Assembly: GCA_913045195.1 (NCBI GenBank)
Contig: CAJWQR010000009.1
Location: 1-40,168, forward strand
Length of the DNA: 40,168 nt
Source of the DNA: an uncultured Legionellales bacterium
GTDB taxonomy: Bacteria > Pseudomonadota > Gammaproteobacteria > Eutrophobiales > Eutrophobiaceae
Direction of reading: 5' to 3'
Below, piece after piece: positions 19,935 through 28,619 of this stretch (position 1 is the first letter of the stretch; each line of letters starts with the position of its first letter). The notes below the pieces were generated by a model, which did not search any database, was not told the DNA's origin, and saw only the letters and a list, made by a program, of their open reading frames with translations. Made by a program: the position numbers and the translations under genes.

Positions 19935-21509
19935 ATGTCAAATCAATACTCTCAAATAATGAATAGACGAACTTTTGCAATTATTTCTCATCCTGACGCA
20001 GGAAAAACAACTGTTACTGAGCAATTACTTTTATTTGGTGGCGCGATACAAATGGCAGGAACAGTTAAAGCTAGAAAATCTTCTCGGCATGCGACATCTG
20101 ATTGGATGAAAATGGAAAAGGAAAGAGGAATTTCAGTAACAAGCTCAGTTATGCAATTTAAATATAATAATAAATTTATTAATCTATTAGACACGCCAGG
20201 ACATGCAGATTTTTCAGAGGACACATATCGAACTTTAACGGCTGTTGATTCTGCGTTAATGGTAATTGATGTTGCCAAGGGGATAGAAGAACGTACATTA
20301 AAATTAATGGATGTATGTCGATTACGCGACACTCCAATTATTACTTTTATTAATAAACTTGATCGTGAAGGCAAAGAACCAATTGATCTACTGGATGAGA
20401 TTGAGACAGAGCTTGCTCTTAAATGCGTACCATTTACATGGCCTATCGGCATGGGATCAAGACTTAATGGTATCTATAATTTAATTGATGATTCAATTCG
20501 AATTTATAATAAAAAAGATAAGTCCAAGCACGTGAATACTATAAAAGGAATAGATAGTAAAGAAGCTAATCAAGTATTAGGAGATAATTATAAATCTGTT
20601 GTCGAAGAAATTAACTTAATAAAAGGGGTTTACGAAGAATTTGATAAGGAAAAATATTTATCAGGATCTTATACGCCTGTATTCTTCGGAACTGCATTAC
20701 ATAATTTTGGAATTGAAGAGTTTCTTAATTTTCTAGCAGAATATGCTCCTTCGCCACAAACTAGAACTACTGAAGAAAGAAAGATTGAGCCTAATGAAGA
20801 GTCTTTAAGTGGTTTTGTATTTAAGATTCAAGCAAATATGGATCCAGCACATCGAGATAGAATCGCATTCCTTAGAATTTGTTCTGGAAAGTATACAAAA
20901 GGAATGAAAATGCATCATGTACGACTAGAGCGCGATATTCAAATATCAAATGCATTGACTTTTATGGCCGGGAGCCGTGAGCAAGCCGAAGAAGCTTGGC
21001 CTGGAGATATTATTGGGTTACATAATCACGGAACAATTCAAGTGGGAGATACATTTACTCAAGGAGAAAAATTAAATTTTTCAGGCATCCCATACTTTGC
21101 GCCTGAATTGTTTAAAAGAGTGCATTTAAAAGACCCGTTAAAATTAAAAGCTTTGCAAAAAGGATTAATACAATTAGGGGAAGAAGGCGCGACACAGGTA
21201 TTCAAACCTCTAGATAGTAATGATTTAATTTTGGGAGCTGTTGGTGTGCTCCAATTTGATGTTGTTTCATGGCGCCTAAAAGAAGAATACAGTGTTGAAT
21301 GCTCATACGATAACATTTCTGTTTCATCAGCACGCTGGATATCATCTGCGGATAGTAAAATATTAGATAATTTTAAAAAGAAGGCAAGCAATAATTTGGC
21401 ATTAGATGGTGGTGGATATTTAACTTATTTGGCACCATCGCTAGTAAATCTTAATTTAGCAATTGAGCGATGGCCAGATATTACTTTTAGCACAACTCGC
21501 GAACATTAG
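19935..21509 (+). CDS. prfC: Peptide chain release factor 3
   Basis: RF3 is a GTPase that removes RF1 or RF2 from the ribosome after peptide release. It has 524 residues (E. coli 529). G1 is SHPDAGKTT, followed by the RF3-typical [28 protein letters not shown], then [16 protein letters not shown], and NKLDREG as G4. Domains II and III follow with [19 protein letters not shown] and [16 protein letters not shown]. It is 56 bases after pdxJ. It converges with rne, and the stop codons of both genes lie within the same four bases (TTAG), so no terminator fits between them. Confidence 0.97.
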   Translation: MSNQYSQIMNRRTFAIISHPDAGKTTVTEQLLLFGGAIQMAGTVKARKSSRHATSDWMKMEKERGISVTSSVMQFKYNNKFINLLDTPGHADFSEDTYRTLTAVDSALMVIDVAKGIEERTLKLMDVCRLRDTPIITFINKLDREGKEPIDLLDEIETELALKCVPFTWPIGMGSRLNGIYNLIDDSIRIYNKKDKSKHVNTIKGIDSKEANQVLGDNYKSVVEEINLIKGVYEEFDKEKYLSGSYTPVFFGTALHNFGIEEFLNFLAEYAPSPQTRTTEERKIEPNEESLSGFVFKIQANMDPAHRDRIAFLRICSGKYTKGMKMHHVRLERDIQISNALTFMAGSREQAEEAWPGDIIGLHNHGTIQVGDTFTQGEKLNFSGIPYFAPELFKRVHLKDPLKLKALQKGLIQLGEEGATQVFKPLDSNDLILGAVGVLQFDVVSWRLKEEYSVECSYDNISVSSARWISSADSKILDNFKKKASNNLALDGGGYLTYLAPSLVNLNLAIERWPDITFSTTREH

Positions 21510-23695
21510 TTATTATCATTTGTATTTGAATTATTAATAACAGAATTAGTATTTACAGTTTCTAATGTTACCGAATTAGTGTCTCGCTCAGGAATATTAT
21601 TGTCATTAGCTTGATGATTGGCCGCATTATTTATTAAATCTGACTTATCTTCCTTATCATTAATTATTTTTTCTTGAGAATTAAGATTTAAATTATCATT
21701 AATCAATTTATTATTATTATTTTCTGAAATCGTTCTTTTTACTTCAGGTTTTGTATTTTCATTTTTTTCTTTTTGAGTTTTTGGCTTGCCAAAGTTCTTA
21801 TTGCTCAGATTAGCTTTATTTCGATTAGAATCAGTATTTTTCGAATGACTCTGACTCTTTCTATTTTTTGATTGGTTAAATGGCTTTGAATGACGCTGCG
21901 TTCTTTTTTTATTTTGAAATTTCTTTGATTGATAATTTTTACGATATTTATTACCGCGATATCGATTATTTGCGGTACTTCTTTTATTTGTTTTTGTAGA
22001 TCCTCCAAATAAATTTTTGAAAAATCCTACGATTAAGTTTTTTATTTTACTATTATAAGCTAATCCTGGCGCAGGCCTGCTTGGTATAATCTGTTTTACC
22101 ATAGGCTTTTCAATTACATCATTTTTCTTGCTTATGTGAAATTCATTTTCAATATTATTATTTTCTACTCTTTTTAATTGGTAGCTTGATCTTTCTTTAT
22201 TTTTTTCTGGTAAGTCAGATTGCCTTATACGCTCTATTGAGTATTGCGGTGTTACTAAAGACGAATCAGGAATGATGATAATCTGAATACTATGCTGTTC
22301 TTGTATTTCAGAAATTAAAGTACGTTTTTCATTTAATAGAAATGCTGTTGCATCTACTGGAGTATGAACAATAAGTTTTGCGGTCATATCTTTTTTTGCT
22401 TCTTCTTCAATTATTCTTAATATTGAGAGAGATAGTGATTTGACATTTCGAATTGTTCCTTGGCCATCACAACGAGGGCAGGGCGAGTGATTTGAGTCGC
22501 CCAATGACGGTCTTAGTCTTTGACGGGACATTTCGAATAAGCCAAAACGAGAAATCTTTCCTAGCTGTACACGTGCTCTATCGGTATGCAGATATTCTCG
22601 TATAGCATTTTCTACTTTACGTTTATTATTTAAATTCAGCATATCAATAAAATCTATAACAATTAGCCCGCCGATATCTCTAAGTCGAAGTTGCCGTGAG
22701 ATTTCTTCGGCAGCCTCCAAATTAGTATTTAGAGCAGTTTCTTCGATGTCGCTACCTTTAGTTGATCTAGCAGAATTAATATCTATTGAAATCAATGCCT
22801 CTGTATGGTCAATGATAAGCGCTCCTCCAGATGGTAAATGTACTTCCCTTGAAAAAGCTGACTCAATTTGATTTTCTATTTGATATCGCGTAAATAACGG
22901 CTCATTGTCTTTGTAGAATTGTAGTTTATCCAGATTATGAGGCATTACTTGACTCATGAATTCCTGACATCTTTTATGTACATCATTATCATCAATCCAG
23001 ATTTCAGTTATATCTTTCCTGAGATAATCACGTATTGCACGGATAATAACATCGCTTTCCTGATAAATTAGGAAAGATGCAGAACGTTCTTCAGACGCAT
23101 TTACAATGGCAGCCCAAAGCTGTGATAGGTAATCTAAATCCCACTGAAGATCTTCTTTTGATTTGCCAACGCCAGCCGTTCTTATAATTAACCCCATACC
23201 CTCAGGAATTGCTAGTCCACTCATAGCCTCTTTTACTTCTAAACGGTCATCACCCTCTATTTGGCGTGATACACCTCCAACACGAGGATTATTTGGCATT
23301 AAAACAAGATATCTTCCAGCTAGACTTATAAAAGTCGTCAAAGCGGCGCCTTTATTACCACGTTCTTCTTTCTCAATTTGTACGGTTAATTCTTGCCCTT
23401 CTTCGATAACGTCTCTAATGGTCAACCGAGCATTATTTTGATTCTCTTGGTTCTTGGTTTTGAATAATTTGCGGGAAATTTCTTTAAAGGGTAAGAAGCC
23501 ATGACGTTCAGCTCCATAATCCAGAAATGCTGCTTCTAAACTAGGTTCTATCCTTACTACTCTGGCTTTATAAATATTCGATTTTTTTTGTTTGCGCGTG
23601 GTTGACTCAATATCAAGATCATACAGTCTTTGCCCATTTACCAGCGCTACACGCACCTCCTCAGGCTGAGTTGCGTTAATCAGCATGCGTTTCAT
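21506..23695 (-). CDS. rne: Ribonuclease E with compact C-terminal tail
   Basis: RNase E is the main endonuclease of mRNA decay and rRNA/tRNA processing. The 729-residue protein has a full catalytic half: S1 domain at about 38-120, DNase I-like part with metal ligands Asp305 (SIDINSA) and Asp348 (VIDFID), and the zinc link CPRCDGQG near 406-413. The scaffold is short compared with E. coli (1061 residues). Around 548-564 lies [17 protein letters not shown], an amphipathic helix like the E. coli membrane-targeting segment. A very basic Asn/Lys/Arg/Gln-rich tail to about 680 probably binds RNA, then an acidic, Asn-rich end. It is divergent from rluC, as in E. coli, behind a long leader. Confidence 0.95.
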   Translation of the reverse strand: MKRMLINATQPEEVRVALVNGQRLYDLDIESTTRKQKKSNIYKARVVRIEPSLEAAFLDYGAERHGFLPFKEISRKLFKTKNQENQNNARLTIRDVIEEGQELTVQIEKEERGNKGAALTTFISLAGRYLVLMPNNPRVGGVSRQIEGDDRLEVKEAMSGLAIPEGMGLIIRTAGVGKSKEDLQWDLDYLSQLWAAIVNASEERSASFLIYQESDVIIRAIRDYLRKDITEIWIDDNDVHKRCQEFMSQVMPHNLDKLQFYKDNEPLFTRYQIENQIESAFSREVHLPSGGALIIDHTEALISIDINSARSTKGSDIEETALNTNLEAAEEISRQLRLRDIGGLIVIDFIDMLNLNNKRKVENAIREYLHTDRARVQLGKISRFGLFEMSRQRLRPSLGDSNHSPCPRCDGQGTIRNVKSLSLSILRIIEEEAKKDMTAKLIVHTPVDATAFLLNEKRTLISEIQEQHSIQIIIIPDSSLVTPQYSIERIRQSDLPEKNKERSSYQLKRVENNNIENEFHISKKNDVIEKPMVKQIIPSRPAPGLAYNSKIKNLIVGFFKNLFGGSTKTNKRSTANNRYRGNKYRKNYQSKKFQNKKRTQRHSKPFNQSKNRKSQSHSKNTDSNRNKANLSNKNFGKPKTQKEKNENTKPEVKRTISENNNNKLINDNLNLNSQEKIINDKEDKSDLINNAANHQANDNNIPERDTNSVTLETVNTNSVINNSNTNDNN

Positions 23696-24145
23696 TTTCT
23701 TATAATCCTTTTATTTCTATTCTATTTTTTGTTGCAGCAAAAGTATTAGTGACTTTCAGTCAATCAAAAAACTACGCTACTAGAGTAGAAGTATTTATTA
23801 TTTTTATTTACGGCTGTATGCTATTTTTTTTAGATACTGCCATTAGTATTTATTAATTCGTGTTTTAAAAGCGTTTAAAATTAACGTTACCTATTTTTTT
23901 ATTAAAATCGATTCCTAAAGTTTGGAGCCTAAAAATAAGGCCCAACAAAATTCCATAATACTTGCCTTTCAATATTCTTATGATATTGATCGGGATGTTC
24001 TTGTATAATTATATGGTGTGATGCCACATCCATATTGCACCATTTCAGTGCATAAATAATTACGATAATTCAAAATTACCTTAAATCAAATTCGTGTTTA
24101 CTTTCCTAATATAACAATGTTAATTAAATGCAGCAATAAAGATAA
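23696..24145. promoter_or_regulatory. 450-bp divergent region, rne leader and rluC upstream
   Basis: No coding frame is evident here. The region separates rne (minus) from rluC (plus). It holds two small hairpins near the rne start (TGACT TTC AGTCA at 23750-23762 and CTAC TAGA GTAG shortly after), a bulged stem at 23922-23945 (TTGGAGCC with GGCCCAA) and a stronger pair at 24011-24052. On the plus strand TATAAT stands at 24004-24009 without a good -35; the surrounding TATAATTATA reads the same on both strands. E. coli rne has a 361-nt leader used for autoregulation, and a structured rne leader here is the likely parallel. Confidence 0.5.
24011..24052. promoter_or_regulatory. Adjacent hairpin pair in the rne-rluC intergenic region
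   Basis: ATATGGTGTG (24011-24020) pairs with CACA-CCATAT (24025-24035, one bulged T) around a four-base loop, giving ten base pairs. Next to it TGCAC (24036-24040) pairs with GTGCA (24048-24052). CACCAT (24038-24043) could instead pair with ATGGTG (24013-24018), so two exclusive folds are possible. Which strand is transcribed here is not shown; on the rne side the pair would lie near the 5' end of a leader of about 360 bases. Confidence 0.4.
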
Positions 24146-25099
24146 ATGAATATGAACCAGAATGCTCGTAAAAAAAATAATTCAAAACAAGTAGTTATCA
24201 CGGACAATAACGCAGGACAGCGTATTGATAATTTTCTTATTCGTTATTTCGGTAAAATACCAAATTCTCGTATTTATCGAATGTTAAGAAAAGGAGAGGT
24301 AAGGGTTAATAGTGGCCGAATTAAACAAACCTATAAACTTAATGTTGGTGATATAGTCAGAGTTCCTCCTGTATATACTGATGAAAAACAACCGCTTAAA
24401 CTGAATCAAGCAATTCAAACAAAATTATTAAATTCTGTTATTTTTGAGGACGAAGGGTTGCTCGTTATTAATAAACCTTCAGGAATCGTGGTTCACGGAG
24501 GGAGTCAGCAGTTATACGGAGTCATAGAAATATTTAGGGCGATTAGCCCGAAATATGCCTCACTAGAACTTGTTCATCGCTTAGATAAGGATACATCAGG
24601 TTGTTTGATTCTAGCCAAAAATATACCAATATTGAGGCAACTCCAAATGATATTGCAGAGCGAAGAAACTATAAAAACCTACAAAGCATTATTATTCGGT
24701 AAAATGAACCAGAGAAAAATTATAATAAACTGTCCATTAAAAAAAAATACTATTCGTTCTGGCGAACGTATCGTGACAGTTGATAAAAACGGAAAACCAG
24801 CTTTAACTATATTTTTTCGTGAGCACATGTTCGGTAATGCAACATTAGTTAAAATTGAATTGCTTACGGGGAGAACGCATCAAATTCGAGTGCATAGCGC
24901 ATCCATGGGTAATTTTGTTTTAGGAGATAGGAAATATGGAGATAAGATCATCAATCAAAAATTCAGGAAATTGGGACTAAAAAGAATGTTCCTGCATTCA
25001 CAATCATTTGATTTTTTATCCCCTGTAACAAAAAAAAGAATTATAATTGAAGCCCCCATTGAAGATGATTTAGTAAATTTTCTGGAAAAACTAAACTAA
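24146..25099 (+). CDS. rluC: Ribosomal large subunit pseudouridine synthase RluC
   Basis: RluC makes pseudouridines in 23S rRNA (E. coli positions 955, 2504 and 2580). The 317-residue protein has an N-terminal S4 RNA-binding domain (about 24-85: RIDNFLIRYFG, RKGEVRVNSGRIKQTYKLNVGDIVRVP), then the RluA-type catalytic domain with the nucleophile Asp147 in LVHRLDKDTSG, and later LLTGRTHQIRVH and GDRKYG. Position divergent from rne is the same as in E. coli and supports RluC over other RluA-family members. Two Met codons open the frame (24146 and 24152), either possibly used. sppA follows after two bases. Confidence 0.94.
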   Translation: MNMNQNARKKNNSKQVVITDNNAGQRIDNFLIRYFGKIPNSRIYRMLRKGEVRVNSGRIKQTYKLNVGDIVRVPPVYTDEKQPLKLNQAIQTKLLNSVIFEDEGLLVINKPSGIVVHGGSQQLYGVIEIFRAISPKYASLELVHRLDKDTSGCLILAKNIPILRQLQMILQSEETIKTYKALLFGKMNQRKIIINCPLKKNTIRSGERIVTVDKNGKPALTIFFREHMFGNATLVKIELLTGRTHQIRVHSASMGNFVLGDRKYGDKIINQKFRKLGLKRMFLHSQSFDFLSPVTKKRIIIEAPIEDDLVNFLEKLN

Positions 25100-25101
25100 A
25101 A

Positions 25102-26049
25102 ATGACTGATACAAAAGAAAAAAATAATACAGGTAGATTTGAAGATTCACTTGTTAGTGGTCTTGCAAGAGAAGTATTAAAAGAGCAGCGACGAAATAGA
25201 AGGTGGGGGATATTCTTCAAATTAATATTTGCTATGTATATAGCTATTTTTTTTGGAGTATATGCATTCGAAAATTTTAGCCTGAGTAGTTTTGGTGATC
25301 GAAAACATACTGCCTTAATTGAAATTAGTGGGGTAATTTCAGCCGATACTGAGGCAAATGCAGATTTTATTGTGACTGGGCTTAGAAAAGCCTATGAAGA
25401 TAAAAATACAGAAGGCATTATCTTGAGAATTAATAGTCCTGGCGGAAGCCCTGTTCAGGCTGGTTATGTAAACGATGAAATTAAACGATTACGAATAAAA
25501 TATCCAAAAATTCCACTTTATGCAGTAATCACAGATATATGCGCTTCCGGTGGTTATTATATAGCCGTTGCCGCAGATAAAATTTATGCTAATAGAGCTA
25601 GTATTGTTGGTTCAATCGGGGTTGTTATGTCAGGTTTTGGTTTTGTCGATGCAATTGAAAAACTCGGAATAGAGCGTCGTCTTTTGCACTCAGGCGAACA
25701 TAAGGCATTAATGGATCCATTTGAACCGCTTGATTTTTATGAAGAAGCACATATGCAAAAATTATTAGATAAAATACATCAGCAATTTATTTCGGTAGTT
25801 AAAGATGGTCGAGGAGATATTCTTATAAAAGATGAAATGCTTTTCTCAGGGTTGGTTTGGTCAGGAGAGGAGTCTATTAATTTAGGATTAGTTGATGCAT
25901 TAGCAAGTACCAGTGAGGTTGCCCGAGACATTATTGGCGCAGAATATATCGTAAATTATACAAAGAGAGAGAATTATTTTGATCGAGTAGCCAAACAAAT
26001 GAGTACGGTAATATTTCGTAATTTTAATCACACATTCTTATATCAGTAA
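25102..26049 (+). CDS. sppA: Signal peptide peptidase SppA-type (S49 family)
   Basis: A membrane-anchored serine protease of the S49 family that probably degrades cleaved signal peptides. It has 315 residues, so it is a short single-domain form, unlike the double-length E. coli SppA (618). A membrane helix lies at about 36-55. The Ser/Lys dyad is Ser149 (CASGGYYIA) and Lys201 (SGEHKALMDPF). The region ILRINSPGGSPVQAG and SIVGSIGVV are family hallmarks. It lies two bases after rluC and ends two bases from the convergent maf stop. In Pseudomonas a HAD phosphatase gene stands between rluC and this gene; it is missing here. Confidence 0.92.
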   Translation: MTDTKEKNNTGRFEDSLVSGLAREVLKEQRRNRRWGIFFKLIFAMYIAIFFGVYAFENFSLSSFGDRKHTALIEISGVISADTEANADFIVTGLRKAYEDKNTEGIILRINSPGGSPVQAGYVNDEIKRLRIKYPKIPLYAVITDICASGGYYIAVAADKIYANRASIVGSIGVVMSGFGFVDAIEKLGIERRLLHSGEHKALMDPFEPLDFYEEAHMQKLLDKIHQQFISVVKDGRGDILIKDEMLFSGLVWSGEESINLGLVDALASTSEVARDIIGAEYIVNYTKRENYFDRVAKQMSTVIFRNFNHTFLYQ

Positions 26050-26051
26050 GA

Positions 26052-26642
26052 TTAAGGTATATTCACGCCCTGGTTTCTCAGCATTTTACATAATCTGATT
26101 AGTGGCAGTCCTATCAAAGCTGTTGGATCATCGCCATTCATTTTTTTTAATAAACTAATGCCTAGTTTTTCTGACTTGAAACTTCCAGCACAATCGTATG
26201 GTTTTTCTTTAACTAGATAATTCTTAATTTCAGATTCAGATAGATTTCTAAACTCAACATGAAAAGATACTACATCTTCTTCTGTAGTTTTAGTTTCTGT
26301 ATTAATTAAACAAAGACCTGTGTAAAAAGTTAACGACCTATTACTCATAAAGATAAGCTGTTCTTTTGCTTTATTATAATTTCCAGGTTTACCTAGAATT
26401 TTTTTGTCGCATTGAAGCGCCTGATCGGCGGCAATGATTAATGAGTTATCATTTTTTGATACAATGGATTCAGCCTTAGTTTTTGCTAGTCTAAGAACAT
26501 AATCACTAATCAATTCATCCTGAAAATATCTTTCATCAACATCTGGGTTGACTGTTTTGAATGCAATATCTAGGCGTTGAAGAAGCTCTTTTCTGTAGCG
26601 CGATGATGATGCAAGAATGATTTTTTGATCTTTAATATCCAA
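26052..26642 (-). CDS. maf: Maf/YceF-family nucleotide pyrophosphatase
   Basis: Maf proteins hydrolyse non-canonical or methylated nucleoside triphosphates; the YceF subgroup in this gene context acts on m7GTP in E. coli. The protein has up to 196 residues with the N-terminal IILASSSRYRKELL, PDVDE, and the catalytic region IIAADQAL with Asp, followed by LGKPGNYNKAKEQL. The only usual start is TTG 26642, but GGAGA lies just one base before it. An ATT two codons later (26636-26634) would sit at a normal seven-base distance, so the start is uncertain. It is divergent from yceD. Confidence 0.9.
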   Translation of the reverse strand: MDIKDQKIILASSSRYRKELLQRLDIAFKTVNPDVDERYFQDELISDYVLRLAKTKAESIVSKNDNSLIIAADQALQCDKKILGKPGNYNKAKEQLIFMSNRSLTFYTGLCLINTETKTTEEDVVSFHVEFRNLSESEIKNYLVKEKPYDCAGSFKSEKLGISLLKKMNGDDPTALIGLPLIRLCKMLRNQGVNIP

Positions 26643-26732
26643 TCTCCAGATTAAAATAAGCTTCTATTTTGGCTAATTTAAAATAAATATCAAATAAGTC
26701 AGATGTTTAACTTTAATTACTTAATAATATTT

Positions 26733-26761
26733 TTGACAGTTAAGAGGTGTATAGCTAAAAT
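26733..26761 (+). promoter_or_regulatory. Near-consensus sigma-70 promoter of the yceD-rpmF-plsX-fab operon
   Basis: TTGACA (26733-26738, perfect) and TAAAAT (26756-26761, five of six) are separated by exactly 17 bases. Transcription should start near 26768, only about four bases before the yceD ATG at 26772. It is one of the clearest promoters in the window and also shows that frames opening upstream, at 26703, are not the true start. Confidence 0.8.
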
Positions 26762-26771
26762 TCGCGGCCTA

Positions 26772-27281
26772 ATGCAACCTGAGCAACGGCAATCCATTAA
26801 TCCATTGCGTCTGGCTAAAAATAAAGAGCATATCAAGGGCTCTCTTAGTCTTGACTCATTGACTCGCTTAGAAGATATTTTGCTAGATAAGCATGGTCAG
26901 GTGCAATACGATTTGTCTTTTGATTTTGATGCATCTGGAATTTGCTTAATTAAGTCGTACATTGGCGCTGCGGTATTACTTCAATGCCAGCGGTGCTTAA
27001 AGTCGGTAAATATTGAAATCCAAAAAAGCACCGTTCTTGGCGCTTATAAAGACTCAGATGAATTTAAGAAATTAGAGGACAATTATGAGCCTTGTCAGCT
27101 TGACGAAGAATTTATTTTGGTGGAAAAATTAGTTGAGGATGAATTATTATTAGCAATACCGCTGATCCCCCTGCATAACAATAAAAAATGTATTGGGGAG
27201 GATGGGCTAAAAGTTCTTAATGTTAATAATAAAACAAATGCTTTTTCGGCATTAGCGAAACTAAAAGATAGTAAGGTCTAG
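26772..27281 (+). CDS. yceD: YceD (DUF177) family, 23S rRNA accumulation protein
   Basis: A 169-residue protein of the YceD/DUF177 family, needed for normal 23S rRNA levels in E. coli; the exact activity is not settled. It has the family plan: an N-terminal strand-rich part (LRLAKNKEHIKGSLSLDSLTRL), the Cys pair LLQCQRCLKSV at about 72-82, and an acidic middle with the EFILVEKLVEDELLLAIPLIPLH stretch. ATG 26772 is chosen because the promoter just upstream would start transcription within a few bases of it and because the length then matches E. coli (173). There is no Shine-Dalgarno. It is directly upstream of rpmF, the conserved order. Confidence 0.93.
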   Translation: MQPEQRQSINPLRLAKNKEHIKGSLSLDSLTRLEDILLDKHGQVQYDLSFDFDASGICLIKSYIGAAVLLQCQRCLKSVNIEIQKSTVLGAYKDSDEFKKLEDNYEPCQLDEEFILVEKLVEDELLLAIPLIPLHNNKKCIGEDGLKVLNVNNKTNAFSALAKLKDSKV

Positions 27282-27328
27282 CAATAAATTTGATTAAAAT
27301 ACATAATTCAGTAGGAGATAACTAAATC

Positions 27329-27538
27329 ATGGCCGTTCAAAAATCAAAAAAATCATCGTCGAGACGGGGCATGCGTCGCTCTCATGATGCATTGTCACAA
27401 CAGACATTATCTGTTGAATCTGCTTCAGGTGAAGTTCACCTGCGCCACAATATAACACCAGAGGGTTATTATAAGGGCGATAAGATAATTGAAACTAAAC
27501 CAGAACAAGAACCAGAATCAGAAGAAGATTCAGTATAA
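27329..27538 (+). CDS. rpmF: Ribosomal protein L32 with acidic extension
   Basis: L32 is a small protein of the 50S subunit. The first 55 residues match the proteobacterial family ([20 protein letters not shown], then [18 protein letters not shown]). A tail of about 13 residues rich in Glu, Asp and Pro ([13 protein letters not shown]) extends beyond the usual end near residue 57. A strong ribosome site, AGGAGAT, precedes the ATG at 27329. It lies between yceD and plsX, linking ribosome and lipid synthesis in one transcript as in many bacteria. Confidence 0.96.
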   Translation: MAVQKSKKSSSRRGMRRSHDALSQQTLSVESASGEVHLRHNITPEGYYKGDKIIETKPEQEPESEEDSV

Positions 27539-27593
27539 GCACCCAATTGATTTTTAATAATACTTTCTAGAAGAAACTTTTCTGAGTTGTTGT

Positions 27594-28613
27594 ATGCCAT
27601 TAGATTTGACAATAGCACTTGATGCAATGGGAGGCGATTATGGTCCTCCTGAAATAATACCTGCTGCACTTTTTTCACTTAAAAAACATAAACAACTTAA
27701 TCTTATTTTGGTTGGAAAAGAGGAAATGCTTCGTGAAGAGTTAAAAAAACATAACTCACTTGGCCATGAAAGAATTAGCATTTCACATGCATCTGAAATT
27801 GTGGGCATGGATGAACCACCATCACAAGTATTACGCAGTAAAAAAGAATCTTCTATGAGGATTGCTATTGAATTGGTTCGTGATGGTCATGCAAAGGCCT
27901 GTGTTAGTGCCGGTAATACAGGAGCGCTTATGGCAACCGCAAGATTTATATTAAAAATGTTACCTGGAATGGATCGGCCAGCCATATGCACAACTTTACC
28001 CGGAAAAAAGGGATACACGCACGTACTTGATTTGGGTGCAAATGTTGATTCTAGTTCGGAACAATTATTTCAATTCGCAATTATGGGCGCACAATTAACT
28101 AGCGCAGTTAAAAATAAAGATAATCCAACTATAGCGTTATTAAATATTGGCGAAGAAAATATAAAAGGGAATGACCGCGTTAAACAAGCCGCTACTTTAT
28201 TAGAAGAAAGTCATTTAAATTACGTTGGTTATGTTGAGGGTAACAATCTATTTGCTGGAGATATTGATGTTATTGTCTGTGATGGTTTTGTCGGAAATGT
28301 TGCCATAAAAACAAGTGAAGGCGTTGCAAGTTTTTTACGCCATCACGTCAACAAAGCATTCACGAGTAATATTTATTCACGATTTGCAGCCTTGGTTGCA
28401 ATGCCTGTATTAAAATCTTTAGAATCAAAAATTGATCCAAAACGTTATAATGGGGCGTCTCTGCTTGGCTTACGCGGAATAGTTATTAAAAGCCATGGCG
28501 GAGCAAAAAGAGTTTCTTTTGCAACAGCTATTGATGAAGCGATAATTGAAGTTAAAAATAATATACCCGAAAGAATAAACGAAAAACTTGAACAGTTATT
28601 AATTGATAGGTAA
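27594..28613 (+). CDS. plsX: Phosphate acyltransferase PlsX
   Basis: PlsX turns acyl-ACP and phosphate into acyl-phosphate, the donor for glycerol 3-phosphate acylation by PlsY, so it stands at the entry to phospholipid synthesis. The 339-residue protein opens LTIALDAMGGDYGPPEIIPAAL and contains VSAGNTGALMATARFIL, LDLGANVDSSSEQL, CDGFVGNVAIKTSEG and GLRGIVIKSHGGA, all family signatures. It is 55 bases after rpmF with no clear terminator between and no strong ribosome site. fabH follows after six bases. Confidence 0.97.
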   Translation: MPLDLTIALDAMGGDYGPPEIIPAALFSLKKHKQLNLILVGKEEMLREELKKHNSLGHERISISHASEIVGMDEPPSQVLRSKKESSMRIAIELVRDGHAKACVSAGNTGALMATARFILKMLPGMDRPAICTTLPGKKGYTHVLDLGANVDSSSEQLFQFAIMGAQLTSAVKNKDNPTIALLNIGEENIKGNDRVKQAATLLEESHLNYVGYVEGNNLFAGDIDVIVCDGFVGNVAIKTSEGVASFLRHHVNKAFTSNIYSRFAALVAMPVLKSLESKIDPKRYNGASLLGLRGIVIKSHGGAKRVSFATAIDEAIIEVKNNIPERINEKLEQLLIDR

Positions 28614-28619
28614 AAATAT

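Noticed and set aside
23163-23441. Plus-strand open frame inside rne
   Set aside because: It is antisense to the conserved catalytic part of RNase E and resembles no protein family; it is a coding shadow.
24004-24013. TATAATTATA as a two-way promoter between rne and rluC
   Set aside because: The -10 is perfect on both strands, but neither strand has an acceptable -35, so it is mentioned only as a possibility.
26703-26771. N-terminal extension of yceD
   Set aside because: It contains the TTGACA/TAAAAT promoter and is not needed for the family length.
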